Positions 4,693 through 13,401 are shown, counted from the first letter of the stretch. The stretch: 17,605 bases of DNA from Actinomycetes bacterium (GCA_023404495.1 JAEYBE010000055.1:1-17605); one strand, 5' to 3'. The notes: generated by a model not told the origin, from the sequence alone. Program-made: numbers and translations.

Positions 4693-5741
4693 CGAAAACG
4701 GCACTTGCTCTGGCCGGGGCCGATCAGTGCTTTGTACTTCCGCGCTGCTGCAGTCCTGCGCGGGGTCCATCCCGATTGCTTGGCGTGAAGCCGGACGAGC
4801 GCCAGGCGGTCACACCACGCGCGACGCTTGCGACCGAAGTTGTCGACGTTCGGGTAGTCGATGACGCGGCCCGGCGAGGAGACGCCGGCGCGGACCTGGC
4901 GATCAACGTAGTCCCTGGGGAACTTGTCGCAGCCGGTCACGTCGCAGTGGTCGTTCCCGCACTCGAGGTGTTCGTGGTCGGTCCAGCCTGCCTTAGGAGT
5001 GCAGCCGGCCGGATCAACCCAGCGCGGCGGAGAGCCCATGCGCTTGAGGTTGTCGCGGATCAGGCTCGCGAGGATGCCGCGCTTGATGATCGGTTGTTTC
5101 ATCCACCAGGCCCGTGAGGATCCCGACGGCGCGACGATCTCGACTGACGTCGACGCGGAGTTGAAGGCGCCTTGAGTCCACGACTTCTTGCCGAGCGCGA
5201 CGATCTGCAGACACTTGCCTGAGACCTCCATGATGTAGTGCGAGCTCGCGCCGAAGCTCGGTGTGTTGAAGAGCCGCCAGATTGCCATCAGCGTGCCGGG
5301 TTTGCTGACCGTCTCGTGCACGACAAACTGGACCAGCTGCGCCGTCCTACTCGAGAAGTTGACAACCGGCTTCCAGCGGCAGGAGTACCCCTGCGCGCCG
5401 CCGACAGGCTGCGGTTTGGTCTCGATCGCTGACGCTGCAGCGGCGACCTTGGCCGCGGCGTTGGCCGGCGCGCCGGCCGGCTGCTCGTCGACCTGGTCTT
5501 CGTGGCTGGCGATCGTCTCATCACGGGCAGCTGCTCGCTGATCGGACGATGTCACTTGATGGTCAGAGTCCGGCGCGATGGTCAGCGGCACGTCGCCCGT
5601 GGGCGAAGGCATCGTGACCGCGTCGGTCGGGCCCGGGTCGCCGGCCGAGCCGTGATCCGTGACGCCGTACGCGGCCGCGATCGCAAGCACGATCGCAAGG
5701 GCAAGCGCTGCCCACCCGCTCCGGGGCTTGGGTAGTTTCAT
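4689..5741 (-). CDS. N-acetylmuramoyl-L-alanine amidase endolysin with N-terminal membrane segment
   Basis: It cuts the bond between muramic acid and the stem peptide of peptidoglycan, releasing progeny. The 350-residue protein has a hydrophobic segment at about residues 10-27 (signal peptide or signal anchor). A Pro/Ala/Glu-rich linker runs to about residue 115, and an amidase_2/PGRP-type catalytic domain follows to about 290. His142 in VVHET fits the first zinc ligand. A cluster at 256-267 (HEHLECGNDHCD) supplies the remaining His and Cys/Asp ligands. The C-terminal 60 residues are basic and may bind the wall. AGGAGG at 5747-5752 sits just before the ATG, a strong ribosome site. The signal segment suggests export by the host Sec system rather than full dependence on a holin. 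Confidence 0.85.
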   Translation of the reverse strand: MKLPKPRSGWAALALAIVLAIAAAYGVTDHGSAGDPGPTDAVTMPSPTGDVPLTIAPDSDHQVTSSDQRAAARDETIASHEDQVDEQPAGAPANAAAKVAAAASAIETKPQPVGGAQGYSCRWKPVVNFSSRTAQLVQFVVHETVSKPGTLMAIWRLFNTPSFGASSHYIMEVSGKCLQIVALGKKSWTQGAFNSASTSVEIVAPSGSSRAWWMKQPIIKRGILASLIRDNLKRMGSPPRWVDPAGCTPKAGWTDHEHLECGNDHCDVTGCDKFPRDYVDRQVRAGVSSPGRVIDYPNVDNFGRKRRAWCDRLALVRLHAKQSGWTPRRTAAARKYKALIGPGQSKCRFR

Positions 5742-5772
5742 GTTCGCCTCCTGGCCTTGCGGCCGGTTGGGT
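5742..5772 (-). promoter_or_regulatory. Endolysin ribosome site with adjacent GNRA-loop hairpin
   Basis: In the minus-strand RNA, GGCC-GCAA-GGCC (5764-5753) forms a four-pair stem closed by a GCAA tetraloop. It is followed immediately by AGGAGG (5752-5747), six bases before the ATG. The spacer is one of the few untranslated gaps in the late operon. The hairpin is short, so a role in translation control is only a possibility. Confidence 0.45.
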
Positions 5773-6039
5773 CTAGAGGTGCTTGAGAATCTGCGCGAGG
5801 AGTTGGCCGACCGGGGTTGCCGGTGCTTGCGTCGGCACGATCTTTGCGATCGTCGGCGCGATGTTCAAGAGCCCGACGCCGGTTGCCGTCCAGAGCCACT
5901 TGCGGATCGGCAGCAGAGCTACTTCCAGGTCGAGCTTGCGAACCACGGGGTTGTCATCCGAGTCGCGCACGACCGGGTGTTCGGGAACCTCGCGGACGTA
6001 CTCGCCCGATCCCGGTGGGCGTGGAATCTGCTCATTCAC
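5773..6039 (-). CDS. Small one-segment membrane protein, holin candidate
   Basis: An 88-residue protein. The first 40 residues are hydrophilic and charged. Residues about 48-68 (WLWTATGVGLLNIAPTIAKI) are hydrophobic enough for one membrane helix, followed by a short amphipathic tail. The ATG at 6039 overlaps the stop of the upstream tail gene (ATGA), and the amidase follows 31 bases later. Position directly before the endolysin fits a holin or holin partner. It lacks the two or three helices of common holin classes, and I do not recognise a family. A structural tail role cannot be excluded. Confidence 0.65.
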   Translation of the reverse strand: MNEQIPRPPGSGEYVREVPEHPVVRDSDDNPVVRKLDLEVALLPIRKWLWTATGVGLLNIAPTIAKIVPTQAPATPVGQLLAQILKHL

Positions 6040-7676
6040 GAGACGCCCACCAATCCAGCCGCCTCGAGATACTGCGCCTGCATCACGTCGGCGTAGCCGT
6101 CGTCAGGCTCGCCAGCATCGATTTTGCAGGAGTCGGCTGAATGGCCTCGCGAAGTCAGCACAATCGGAATCGGTGGCCGCTCCGGATCGTCCTCGACGAT
6201 CAACTGGTCGCCGGCGCGGACCTTGCCGTTGGCGTGAAGGTTGCCGGCCGCGTCGCGGATCTTCCCGACGATCGTGATCGATCCTTTCCAGCGGAGCCGA
6301 TTGAGGTCGCGCATCTTCACGATGCCGTAGTCGACTGCGCCAGTCTGGCTTGTGACGCCGGCATCGACCGCGATCCAGTTCTTGTTGAACGCGGCGCCGG
6401 GATTCGCGAGATCCGTGTCGGCAAGCTCGTCGAACGTCTCGTCAGCATCGGATCCGGGCGGGCCCACGGTGTGCGTGGTGCCAGCGCCGTCGCGGTAGGT
6501 GACGAAGACCCCGCTTACGCGATTCTCGGTGTCAGGTCCGTCGGTCGTGATCTCGTCGGCCTCTTCTCGCGAGATAACCCAGGTCTGGCCGTAGGAGCCG
6601 GGTGAGCGCCAGAAGTAGCTCTCGTAGCAACCCCAGTCGGGGATCTCGAAGTCTTTTGTGCCGCGGCTGCTGAGCTCTTCGATCAGAGCGCGAACCGTCG
6701 ACGGCTGGAAGTTCGCGCAGTCGTAGACCGGCAGACCTGAGTCCTCAATCTCGAGCGGGTCGAGAGTCACGTCCGGCGCGCCGGTGGCGATCGCATGGGC
6801 GATGATGTCGGACGCTCGCAGCGGCGAGCCGAGCGTTGCGGTCGGATCATCGATCGGCGTGAGACCGTGTGTTCCGTAAAGCGCAGCCACTGTGTGGAAG
6901 ATCGAGTACTCGACGCCGTCGCCGCCGGCGGCAGTGCCGTAACGCATCCGGATTCTGGCCAGGTGCTGGGTGCCGTCGCCCTCGATCTCGTGAGTGCCAG
7001 GACCCGCGGATCGCAAGTCGTCGAAGTCCTCTCCGGACATCGTCGTGTCGTCGTTGCCGAGTCCCATGCCCCAGCCCCACTGCCCATCGGTGTGGTCGAC
7101 TACGCCGTTTTTCTGCCACGCTGAATAGAAGAGTCCGATAGGGAGCGGCGTGTCGAGAAATAGCTCGCACTGCTTGCCGCGGTCCCACGGACCTTCGATC
7201 GATACCTTGATCGCCGGGTTACCGTCGATCGGCCCAGCGACAACTGAGCCCTCTGAGACGTCTGTGCCGGCGGCTGTCAGGTAAAGCTGACGCGCGACCG
7301 ATGGACCGCGCCAGTCGCCCATGCGCTGGTGCACATAGAACCACATGAAGGCGCGGTTGATCTCGAGCAGCATCGACTCCCCGACGCACTCAAGGCGCGT
7401 GTTCGTCTCGCCGTCCTGGGAGGCGCGAATGATGATGCCCTTGTAGTGCAGGTCGCCGCCGGCGTCGCGCACTTCGATACGTGCGTTGGAGTAGCGGTCG
7501 GCGTCCTCGAGCGAGAAGGCGCGCGGGATCGTGACGGTTCCCGTGCTGAACCCTCCAGGGATCTGAGTTTCGTAATCGGCTGAGAGAAGCCAGTCGTCGA
7601 CGTTCGACTCATCTGGAGCCAGGCGCTCGACTACGCCGGTTCGCAAAGTGACCTCCGCTGTCAGGTAGTCGCTCAC
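6036..7676 (-). CDS. Siphovirus tail-tip (hub/Tal-like) minor tail protein
   Basis: A 546-residue protein in the position where siphophages encode the tail hub or tail-associated protein, directly behind the distal-tail-like gene. Residues 1-110 have the beta-rich character of phage hub N-termini (DYETQIPGGFSTGTVTIPRA, then YKGIIIRAS). The middle is Gly/Asp-rich, and the last third contains further beta-type sequence (RWKGSITIVGKI, VRAGDQLIVEDD). No enzymatic motif is visible. It resembles the actinophage Gp37-like tail proteins in layout, but I cannot confirm this by eye. The start is a GTG at 7676 overlapping the previous stop (GTGA). It probably closes the tail tube and contacts the host surface. 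Confidence 0.75.
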   Translation of the reverse strand: MSDYLTAEVTLRTGVVERLAPDESNVDDWLLSADYETQIPGGFSTGTVTIPRAFSLEDADRYSNARIEVRDAGGDLHYKGIIIRASQDGETNTRLECVGESMLLEINRAFMWFYVHQRMGDWRGPSVARQLYLTAAGTDVSEGSVVAGPIDGNPAIKVSIEGPWDRGKQCELFLDTPLPIGLFYSAWQKNGVVDHTDGQWGWGMGLGNDDTTMSGEDFDDLRSAGPGTHEIEGDGTQHLARIRMRYGTAAGGDGVEYSIFHTVAALYGTHGLTPIDDPTATLGSPLRASDIIAHAIATGAPDVTLDPLEIEDSGLPVYDCANFQPSTVRALIEELSSRGTKDFEIPDWGCYESYFWRSPGSYGQTWVISREEADEITTDGPDTENRVSGVFVTYRDGAGTTHTVGPPGSDADETFDELADTDLANPGAAFNKNWIAVDAGVTSQTGAVDYGIVKMRDLNRLRWKGSITIVGKIRDAAGNLHANGKVRAGDQLIVEDDPERPPIPIVLTSRGHSADSCKIDAGEPDDGYADVMQAQYLEAAGLVGVS

Positions 7677-9670
7677 GGCCGCCCCGTCAGAAGCACTCTC
7701 GGCGTCACCTTGAGAGTTGCCGATAGCTCATCGTCCCGGCCGAGATCCTCTATGCCTTCGGAGATGTTGAATCTCCTCGCGCGAACAGTCAGCAGCGTCG
7801 ATCGACGCGCGCGGGTTGCCGGTGGGATCCGCAAGTGGCGGCCGCGCCAGACTGGGACGCGCCCGAATGACGGGTCCTCGCCAGATCCGTTGGTCTCCTC
7901 ACGTAGCGCTCTGTCGCTCAGTAGATGCACGGCGCCGCCGGCGAAGAGCACCGGGCTCGGTTCCGGCACGGCGTAAGTATTCGGCGCAAGGTAGAACCGC
8001 ACGTCACCGCTGGCGCTGTCGGTGTGCTCGTCGTAGATTCCGCACTTGCCGACTTCCAGATCGCCGCCGTCTGCGAACTCAGGGTCGACAACGGAGATCG
8101 TCTCGACATCAGATAGCGATCCGCCGCTGTACATACTGGCGACGATCAGGCCACTGCCGTCGCCTGTGACTACCAGCGACCTGCTCGGCACGAGGGAGCT
8201 GAAGATCGGGAGCGACCAGCTGCGCTCGCCTTCCGCGATCTTGGTCCACGTTCCCCCGAGAACCTTGTAGATGACGAGCTTGCGATCCTTGATGCCGGCG
8301 AAACCGAAGTTTGTTGAGTCCACGCGGCGGAACGTGCGACCGATGCGGTGTCCGGTGGATGCAATTCCATAGTCGCCTCCGCGCATTGAGAGGTTCAAGC
8401 GGAAGCCCCTTACGTTGGGTCCCGCGTACACGTGCCGGCCGGTGTCTGCGGAGTCACTGTGAGCGGTCCGCTTGAGCCACCGCAGCCCTGAGTCGACCAG
8501 GAAATCGCCGTCGTCACCCTCTCCCGAGATGGTGTTGCCAAGCGCGTCCTGCTTGCCCGTATAGCCGCCGCTGGTTTGCATGAAATCGTCGCCGGCGACA
8601 ATCACCTCGGCAACTCCCGACGGGCCGAGCGTGGACGCCTGTCCGTACTGGTCGGCGCCAAACGGCGTGATCGTGTCGACGTCGACATCTGCGTAACCCG
8701 TCGCGACGCGCGCCTCGACCATCGCTTCCCACGTGTGGTCGCTGCCGGCGCGGCGCTGAATATCGATGGTCGCGAGGTGCAGTTCGGTGAACTTGTAGGT
8801 TCCCGCAACGGGCCGCCAGGGCTCGTGCCTCCACGGCGCGTCTCCGACGCGCCAGATCAGACGCGCCTGGACGCCATCGCGCTCCGCGTAAAGGCGCGCA
8901 GAAACTCGCTTGCGCCCAACGTGGGTGAGCCGGCCACTGCGCGCGACCGCTGTTGCCTGTTGGCCGACGGTCGATCTGACAACCTGCGTCGAGCTCGAGC
9001 CGGATCTCGTCTCGCGACTGCCGCCGGTACCGTCGAGATCAAAGTCATCGGCGAGGATCTCCAGCTGCTCGTCGACGTCGTAGTCGTACGTAAGACCAAC
9101 TTCAAGGAACGATCGCTGCTCGCCCGACTCCTCGCTCAGGATCAAGTTCGGCATCGCGTCAACGTGACCGGACACGCCCTCGATCTCAATCGCGGCGATC
9201 GGCCCCTCGAGCGGCTCGTCTTCGAAGATCGTCACTTCCTCCAGGCGTCCGTAGGGGAGGCGTTCGTACTGAAGCGCAATTCCTTGGATCACAAACTGAT
9301 CGGTGTTTGCCTGGGAAAACTCGCCCAAATGGCACTTCACCAGGTCGAAGGTGACCGCTCCGGCGTGACCGTCGTCGATTATGAGCGTGCCGCCGCGCTT
9401 GTCAATGCTGGCCGTGAGTTCTTGGAGCTCGTCGGTTAGGGCTTGGAAGTTCTCAGCGTCGTACGCACTGATCGCCAGCGTGGCCGACCTCTCAACGTTC
9501 TGAGGACGCTTGCGCACGGGCTTGCGGCCCTCTCCGTCGACCGGCTCTGCGTATGTGATGTCGGCAGTCGTGAACTCCTCGTCAAACTCCTGAAGGAATA
9601 CGCCGGCGCCACCTTCGTGCACGAGATTCAGTTCGCGATCGCCGTCGGAGATCACCACGCGTTTTCTCAT
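7673..9670 (-). CDS. Distal tail (Dit-like) protein with inserted lectin-type domain
   Basis: A 665-residue protein encoded directly after the tape measure gene, the usual place of the distal tail protein. The N-terminal 170 residues fit such a scaffold (ELNLVHEGGAGVFLQEFDEE start, SATLAISAYDAENFQALTDE later). Ordinary Dit proteins are about 250-300 residues, so this one is large. Residues about 355-570 look like a concanavalin/LamG-type beta-sandwich: DDFMQTSGG, then RTFRRVDSTNFGFAGIKDRK and LVVTGDGSGLIVASMYSGG, the alternating pattern of such domains. That domain could bind a surface glycan of the host. The ATG at 9670 overlaps the tape-measure stop (ATGA). The domain call is by pattern, not by database search. 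Confidence 0.75.
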   Translation of the reverse strand: MRKRVVISDGDRELNLVHEGGAGVFLQEFDEEFTTADITYAEPVDGEGRKPVRKRPQNVERSATLAISAYDAENFQALTDELQELTASIDKRGGTLIIDDGHAGAVTFDLVKCHLGEFSQANTDQFVIQGIALQYERLPYGRLEEVTIFEDEPLEGPIAAIEIEGVSGHVDAMPNLILSEESGEQRSFLEVGLTYDYDVDEQLEILADDFDLDGTGGSRETRSGSSSTQVVRSTVGQQATAVARSGRLTHVGRKRVSARLYAERDGVQARLIWRVGDAPWRHEPWRPVAGTYKFTELHLATIDIQRRAGSDHTWEAMVEARVATGYADVDVDTITPFGADQYGQASTLGPSGVAEVIVAGDDFMQTSGGYTGKQDALGNTISGEGDDGDFLVDSGLRWLKRTAHSDSADTGRHVYAGPNVRGFRLNLSMRGGDYGIASTGHRIGRTFRRVDSTNFGFAGIKDRKLVIYKVLGGTWTKIAEGERSWSLPIFSSLVPSRSLVVTGDGSGLIVASMYSGGSLSDVETISVVDPEFADGGDLEVGKCGIYDEHTDSASGDVRFYLAPNTYAVPEPSPVLFAGGAVHLLSDRALREETNGSGEDPSFGRVPVWRGRHLRIPPATRARRSTLLTVRARRFNISEGIEDLGRDDELSATLKVTPRVLLTGRP

Positions 9671-12600
9671 GCAGCAGCCCTCCTGCCGACCATCGGCCCG
9701 GATCGTGCTCGCCGGCTCGCGCGGCGCGTCTCGTTCGCGTAGACAAGCCGCGCAGTGGTCTCAATCTTCGAACTGTCTACCGCTTCGTCGTGCACGTGCA
9801 CGTCGACGATGACCGCGAGCGGCTCGGAGCCCGCACCGATCGGCAGCACGGTCTCCCCGCCGAGCAGTGTTGCCTGAACCTCCTGCCCGCGCCGGCCGGC
9901 AACCTGGCCTCCATCGTGGTAGCTACCGGCGTAGGGAAGCGCGCCCATGCGTTCAAACACCGGAAGCTGAGCAGACTGAAGTCTGAGTTGATCCTGCAGC
10001 TGCGAGTTGATCTGGCGGAGCAGATCCGAAGACTGATCGCTGCCGGAGTTCACATTGCTGCCAAATCCCGCGATCGTCGAGTTATCGGTCGTCACCATGC
10101 CGAGGTAGCCGGTGAGATCTTCGTAGGCCTTCGTGCCCTGAAGCGTCAGCTTCACGCGCTCTCGCGACAACCGCACTCGCGTCGCGCGCTTGATGCTCTT
10201 GCTCGCGAGCGCCTTGTTGACCGTCTTCAGCCGCTTCGTGATGCTCGCGATCTTCTTGCGCAGCTTGGTGACGATCGCCGAGACGTACTTGACCCGCGCC
10301 TCAAGCACCGACCGATTGTCTTCATAGGAGGCTGGGTCCTTCTCGTCGTCGTTAGTCTCAGCATCTGCCAAGTCGAACGCAAACTTCGCCAGCCGGTTGT
10401 CGCGCCTCTCCTGCAGCGAGAGCTTTGGGATCTTCTTGCGAACCTTCTTGCCTTGGGTCCGGGCGAGCTTGCTGCCTGGCTTGGCGAGCACGCCGTCACC
10501 GCGAGGGTGGTACCAGTCGAAGCCGCCGTTCCAGCTGCCGTACTCGCCCACCGGCCCGCGCCTGCCAGCCTCGAAGTAGCGCCACCGGCCGCCCGTGTTG
10601 CGCATCGCCATCATCGTGTGCCCGGTCCGGCCTGCGCCACCGCGAACACCCACCGTCACGAACCGACCGGCGCCCTTCGCAAGGATCCTTCGGAGTCCGT
10701 TGGTGTCGGTGCGACCCGACATGAAACCACCCGCGCCCAGGATCGCCGAGACGTATCCGGAGCAATCGTAGGACGGGTTGCCAAAGCCCCCGTACTGGTA
10801 CTTCATGCGCTTGTGCGAGATGCCCACCGCGCGGCCGAGCATCCGCTTGTAACGGACGTAGCCCCCGCGTGTGAAGAACTGAGGCGTGTCAACACCGCCA
10901 GCGCCGACCGGGTCGGCCTTACCGTCGCCGCGATAGTGCGGCGTCCGGTTACGACGGAATACCGCCGAGAGGTTGCCACGCCCTGTCTCGGCCAAGGCGC
11001 TGTTGACTTCGCGCTGCTGGTGGCGATTGAGCACCGCCTCACCGGGTGCGGCCGCGATCAGCTGAGTGTCGCGCAACCCTCGGCCACCAATGTAACCACC
11101 ACGAGCGAACGTCCCGAGCTCGTTCATATCCTTGTGGCCGGGGATCTTGTTGAATGCACGGATGAGCTTGTTGACGAACCGCACCACGGCATTGATCGGA
11201 GCCTTAATGACGCTGACGATCCCGGAGAAGACCGACCGGACGGCCTTCCCGATTCCGGACACCGCGCCGAGGAACGCCTCTTTGAGCTTGCCACCGAGCT
11301 TCTTGCCGATGTTCAGAAGCAGTTTCCCTGCCGCACCGGCACCGTCGACCAGCTTCGTCACGACGAACTTGCCGGCCGAATAGAGCGCCTTGCCGGTGCC
11401 CTTCACTGCCGAGACAAATGTTCGGAAGAGCTTTGAGACCACCTGCCGCAGGGGCGCCGTAGCGGCTCGGACGATTCCGAAGAGGGCAATGAATTGGCCC
11501 TTGAAGATCTGCTTTACACCCTCGAACGCCTTGCCGAAGTCGCCGGTGAAGATCCCGCTGAAGACCTTGATGATCCCGCCGATCTGCGTGACGAATCCCT
11601 TGACGATCTGCTGGACGCCAGGCAGCACGCGCTTCACGACTGGCAGGACGATCGACGTGAAGACCCAGGCGTAGACCTTGGCGAAGGTCTGAACAGCCGT
11701 CTTGGCCAAGTTGAAAACGTTGGAGATCGCCTTGCTGAAGTCACCGGCTTTCCCACCGCCGAGGTCCAGCCAGCGGACGACGTTGCCGATCGCCTGCTGG
11801 ACCCATTCGCTGGCGACGCCGAAGGCCGACTTCACGGCATTGGCCACCGAATCGAAAATCGGGCCGATTGTTTCCCAGTTGCGCTTGATCAGGACCGCGC
11901 CGCCGGCGATCGCCGCAACGGCCAATCCGACTGGACCCGTCGCAGCAAAGACAAGCCCCAGCCCGGCAGCCACCGCAGCCACGCTCTTGATCGGTCCTGG
12001 AAGTGATGCGATGCCGTCGCGGATCGCCTTGACGGCCGGCACGACCAAAGATTTGAGGTCTCGCGCGAACGCCCCGACCGCCTTGCCGACTCGGCCAATT
12101 GGCCCCTCGCCCGATCTCAGGTCAGAAACAAACTGCGCTGCTCCAGCTGCCGCGCTGGTGATCGCCGGCATGAGCGCGGATCCCAGTTGAATCCGCAGCC
12201 CGTCGGTGGCCATGCCGAACTCGCGCTGAGCCTTGACTGCGAGCAGGGCCGCTTTCACCTGCTTCTTCGAGAGCGTGTTGCCGTACTTGTCGGCGACCGC
12301 GAGCGCGTCCTCCATGGACGCCTTGCCGTCGTTGATGATCGGGAAGAGATCCTTGAATGAGCGACCAAAGAGCTTCGCCGCAAAGGCCGTTTTCTTTGGA
12401 CCGTCCGGCATCTTCGCGAACGCATCCGAGATATCGCCGAGTACTTCCTGTGTGTTGCCGCGCTCGATCGTGTCGAGCGAGACGCCCAGGTCATTGAAGA
12501 CCCCGATCGCTGCTTCAGAACCGTTCTGCGCCGCGAGGATCTGCCGCGAGAGTGCGGTGAAGCTGACCTGGAGCTTGCCGGCCTCGACGCCGCGAGCGCG

Positions 12601-12855
12601 CATTGTCGCGATCCAGCGCGAGGACTGGCGCTCGTCCATGCCGGTCACACGCGAGAGCGCCTTCGTGTCCTTGGCCAGCGTCTTCACCAAGTTGATCGAC
12701 TTCTTGGCTTCCGAGATCGCTCCGCCAACAACAAGCGCACCGCCAATTGCCTTGGCGATGCGCTTGCCTGCTGCTTTTGCCTGAGAGTTCGTGGCCTTGT
12801 TGAAGGCCTTGAAGTCAGGTTGGATGGGGACGTACGCGGTTCCGACAGCCGTCAT
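9667..12855 (-). CDS. Tape measure protein with embedded NlpC/P60 peptidase
   Basis: It sets tail length and helps DNA entry. The N-terminal 230 residues fit the TP901-type tape measure pattern (helical, ending near RIQLGSALMPAITSAA). A strongly hydrophobic stretch lies at about 290-322, and long Lys/Ala/Val-rich helical sequence runs to about 620. Residues about 680-800 form an NlpC/P60-type cysteine peptidase with catalytic Cys698 in YDCSGYVSAIL and His746 in GRTGHTMMAM. A coiled-coil region follows at about 812-925. I chose the ATG at 12855, preceded by GAGGGGG and one base after the previous stop, giving 1062 residues. By the usual rule of about 0.15 nm per residue the tail would be roughly 160 nm. 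The peptidase probably opens peptidoglycan during entry. Confidence 0.93.
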   Translation of the reverse strand: MTAVGTAYVPIQPDFKAFNKATNSQAKAAGKRIAKAIGGALVVGGAISEAKKSINLVKTLAKDTKALSRVTGMDERQSSRWIATMRARGVEAGKLQVSFTALSRQILAAQNGSEAAIGVFNDLGVSLDTIERGNTQEVLGDISDAFAKMPDGPKKTAFAAKLFGRSFKDLFPIINDGKASMEDALAVADKYGNTLSKKQVKAALLAVKAQREFGMATDGLRIQLGSALMPAITSAAAGAAQFVSDLRSGEGPIGRVGKAVGAFARDLKSLVVPAVKAIRDGIASLPGPIKSVAAVAAGLGLVFAATGPVGLAVAAIAGGAVLIKRNWETIGPIFDSVANAVKSAFGVASEWVQQAIGNVVRWLDLGGGKAGDFSKAISNVFNLAKTAVQTFAKVYAWVFTSIVLPVVKRVLPGVQQIVKGFVTQIGGIIKVFSGIFTGDFGKAFEGVKQIFKGQFIALFGIVRAATAPLRQVVSKLFRTFVSAVKGTGKALYSAGKFVVTKLVDGAGAAGKLLLNIGKKLGGKLKEAFLGAVSGIGKAVRSVFSGIVSVIKAPINAVVRFVNKLIRAFNKIPGHKDMNELGTFARGGYIGGRGLRDTQLIAAAPGEAVLNRHQQREVNSALAETGRGNLSAVFRRNRTPHYRGDGKADPVGAGGVDTPQFFTRGGYVRYKRMLGRAVGISHKRMKYQYGGFGNPSYDCSGYVSAILGAGGFMSGRTDTNGLRRILAKGAGRFVTVGVRGGAGRTGHTMMAMRNTGGRWRYFEAGRRGPVGEYGSWNGGFDWYHPRGDGVLAKPGSKLARTQGKKVRKKIPKLSLQERRDNRLAKFAFDLADAETNDDEKDPASYEDNRSVLEARVKYVSAIVTKLRKKIASITKRLKTVNKALASKSIKRATRVRLSRERVKLTLQGTKAYEDLTGYLGMVTTDNSTIAGFGSNVNSGSDQSSDLLRQINSQLQDQLRLQSAQLPVFERMGALPYAGSYHDGGQVAGRRGQEVQATLLGGETVLPIGAGSEPLAVIVDVHVHDEAVDSSKIETTARLVYANETRRASRRARSGPMVGRRAAA

Positions 12856-12856
12856 C

Positions 12857-13087
12857 TCAACCCCCTCTCTTTGAGAGCCACCCTCCGAGCTCGCGCAGCG
12901 AGACAACCTGCGGCTCGCTCGCGGTCATTTCAGATGGACTCAGGTTTGCCACGCGCGATTCCACGGGCAGGTTGTTGACCAGGCGCCAGATCCGGCCCGG
13001 CCCCTTCCGCTCGAGCTCGTCTTCGAGATCAAGCGTGTAGTACTGCTGGAAGTCGCCCTCGACTGATGCCCAGTGCTCAATGAGCAC
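12857..13087 (-). CDS. Tail assembly chaperone, second frame (gpT-like)
   Basis: The frame encodes IEHWASVEGDFQQYYTLDLE and about 55 further residues, up to a stop one base before the tape measure start. In siphophages this place holds the T part of the G/GT chaperone pair, normally made only as a -1 frameshift extension of G. Here the frame is exactly -1 to the preceding gene and stays open back through its stop codon, so the product is probably the 181-residue fusion spanning 13401-12857. A GTG at 13087 would allow separate initiation, but no good ribosome site supports it. The product would bind the tape measure and tail-tube proteins during assembly. Confidence 0.7.
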   Translation of the reverse strand: MLIEHWASVEGDFQQYYTLDLEDELERKGPGRIWRLVNNLPVESRVANLSPSEMTASEPQVVSLRELGGWLSKRGG

Positions 13088-13101
13088 CCGGCCGAGGGCG
13101 A

Positions 13102-13401
13102 CTATTCCCCCGCTTCGAGCCCGTAGGCCTTGGAGATCGCAACAAGAACCTCGCCGAGCTTCTCGCTGCCTCCGTCCTTGGACCCACTCTTGGAAAGAGC
13201 GTCGCGGAGCTTCTTCCAGTTCTCCTTGCCGATCACCGAGACAACCGCCCGGTACGTCGCCTCGAGCGCCATCTCCTCATCACCCTGGGCCTCTGCGAGG
13301 TCAAAGGTGAAGGAATTCGGCAACATCGCCGGGAGTTCCATGGAGATCCCGGCGAAGGCCAGGACTGGCTTCTGGCGCTTGCGCGGTGCGTTCGTCGCCA
13401 T
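13102..13401 (-). CDS. Tail assembly chaperone (gpG-like)
   Basis: A 99-residue acidic, helical protein (EAQGDEEMALEATYRAVVSV, then LGEVLVAISKAYGLEAGE) encoded between the major tail protein and tape measure genes. This is the standard place for the siphophage G chaperone, which coats the tape measure protein before tube polymerisation. The ATG at 13401 shares its A with the stop of the tail tube gene (TGATG). It ends in GCG GGG GAA TAG, where frameshifting can extend it into the next frame. The identification rests on position, size, composition and the frame relation to the next gene. Confidence 0.82.
   Translation of the reverse strand: MATNAPRKRQKPVLAFAGISMELPAMLPNSFTFDLAEAQGDEEMALEATYRAVVSVIGKENWKKLRDALSKSGSKDGGSEKLGEVLVAISKAYGLEAGE
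13105..13113 (-). other. Probable -1 programmed frameshift site of the chaperone genes
   Basis: In the coding strand, GCG GGG GAA TAG ends the first chaperone frame. A peptidyl-tRNA on GGG can slip back one base within the five-G run (13111-13107) and continue GGA ATA GTC GCC into the downstream frame, which has no stop until 12857. The second codon would not re-pair perfectly (GAA to GGA), so this is a one-site slip at the P-site codon, helped by the TAG one codon later. Siphophage G/GT chaperones are commonly made this way. Confidence 0.65.

Noticed and set aside
8576..9439. 287-residue open frame on the plus strand
   Set aside because: Antisense to the distal tail gene and of shadow composition.
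9790..11436. 548-residue open frame on the plus strand
   Set aside because: It is antisense to the tape measure gene, has shadow-like composition (Arg, His, Ala, Asp rich) and no ribosome site; long antisense frames are common in GC-rich DNA.
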